Shown: positions 63,959 to 64,000 of the stretch, piece by piece
Layout of the letters: each line of letters opens with the position of its first letter
Numbering within the stretch: position 1 is the first letter of the stretch
Origin: Tunturiibacter empetritectus
GTDB taxonomy: Bacteria > Acidobacteriota > Terriglobia > Terriglobales > Acidobacteriaceae
Length of the DNA stretch: 64,000 nucleotides
NCBI RefSeq assembly: GCF_013410875.1
Contig: NZ_JACCCU010000002.1
Location: 1,232,051 to 1,296,050, forward strand
Reading direction: 5' to 3'
Made by a program: the position numbers and the translations under genes
Notes under the pieces: model-generated
What the model saw: only the letters and a program-made list of their open reading frames with translations
Database searches by the model: none
Told to the model about the DNA's origin: nothing

Positions 63959-64000
63959 TGGAACTGACAGAAGCGCAGTATGAACGGATCCGGGATGCGT
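63908..64000 (+). mobile_element. Left end of an IS5-family-like insertion sequence
   Basis: After CTAG (fits the YTAR target of IS5) comes GGGCGTGTTCACGCTA, an inverted-repeat-like end, and at 63959 the ATG of MELTEAQYERIRDA, the usual start of IS5-type transposases. The window ends 14 codons in, so only the 5' end is present. Confidence 0.6.
63959..64000 (+). CDS. Transposase, IS5-like (partial)
   Basis: The 14 visible residues, MELTEAQYERIRDA, match the usual N-terminus of IS5-family transposases in Acidobacteriota and Proteobacteria. It continues past the window edge. Confidence 0.6.

Overview
The window looks like chromosomal DNA of a soil Acidobacteriota (Terriglobia; Edaphobacter/Granulicella/Terriglobus-like). 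This is inferred from three Oar-like TonB-dependent receptors (TBDRs) with an N-terminal carboxypeptidase-regulatory domain, a winged-HTH/TolB/TPR regulator, an ADOP-type permease remnant, a tiny Cys-rich protein of the GTWNSIC type, and plant and fungal polymer catabolism.

Region 1 (about 1-10.7 kb) is an accessory island. It holds a small zinc-ribbon gene, a frameshifted RepB-like primase, ssb, a zinc-finger gene, a 42-codon membrane peptide, a reverse transcriptase of the unknown-group/Abi (DRT-like) kind, a three-gene minus-strand CBASS-like operon (2TM protein, CD-NTase, DUF6602-like PD-(D/E)XK nuclease), a HEPN protein, an unknown gene and a complete tyrosine integrase with two palindromes upstream. 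It reads as a plasmid-like or integrative element with a defence cargo.

Region 2 (10.7-22.7 kb) is low-density DNA. It has a truncated esterase, small hypothetical proteins (including one with an RMF-like tail), a wHTH-TolB-TPR regulator, two SnoaL/DUF4440 proteins, an Xre regulator with a membrane protein, an MDR oxidoreductase, and many decayed genes (NTF2-like, three SDR pieces, an ADOP permease).

Region 3 (22.7-46.2 kb) is a carbohydrate locus. After a stand-alone TBDR come minus-strand TPR proteins, a GH76-like remnant, GH125, GH30, a TBDR, a secreted GH30-FN3-(RICIN)3 enzyme and a LacI regulator. Divergent from lacI are a RhaT-like transporter, a ROK kinase and a long class I mannose-6-phosphate isomerase. 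LacI-type palindromes lie upstream of the GH30-RICIN gene and in the lacI/rhaT gap. The best reading is depolymerisation of alpha-1,6-mannan and beta-glucan (yeast or fungal wall) followed by mannose catabolism.

Region 4 (46.8-63.6 kb) is a complete protocatechuate branch of the beta-ketoadipate pathway. The minus-strand operon runs TBDR, aromatic aldehyde dehydrogenase, aryl-alcohol dehydrogenase, pcaI, pcaJ, pcaF, pcaB, pcaD, pcaC. The plus-strand operon runs GntR regulator, pcaH, pcaG, pobA. An AraC regulator lies between them. Together they would convert 4-hydroxybenzyl-type alcohols and aldehydes through 4-hydroxybenzoate and protocatechuate to succinyl-CoA and acetyl-CoA. The window ends inside a new insertion sequence (IS5-like transposase start).
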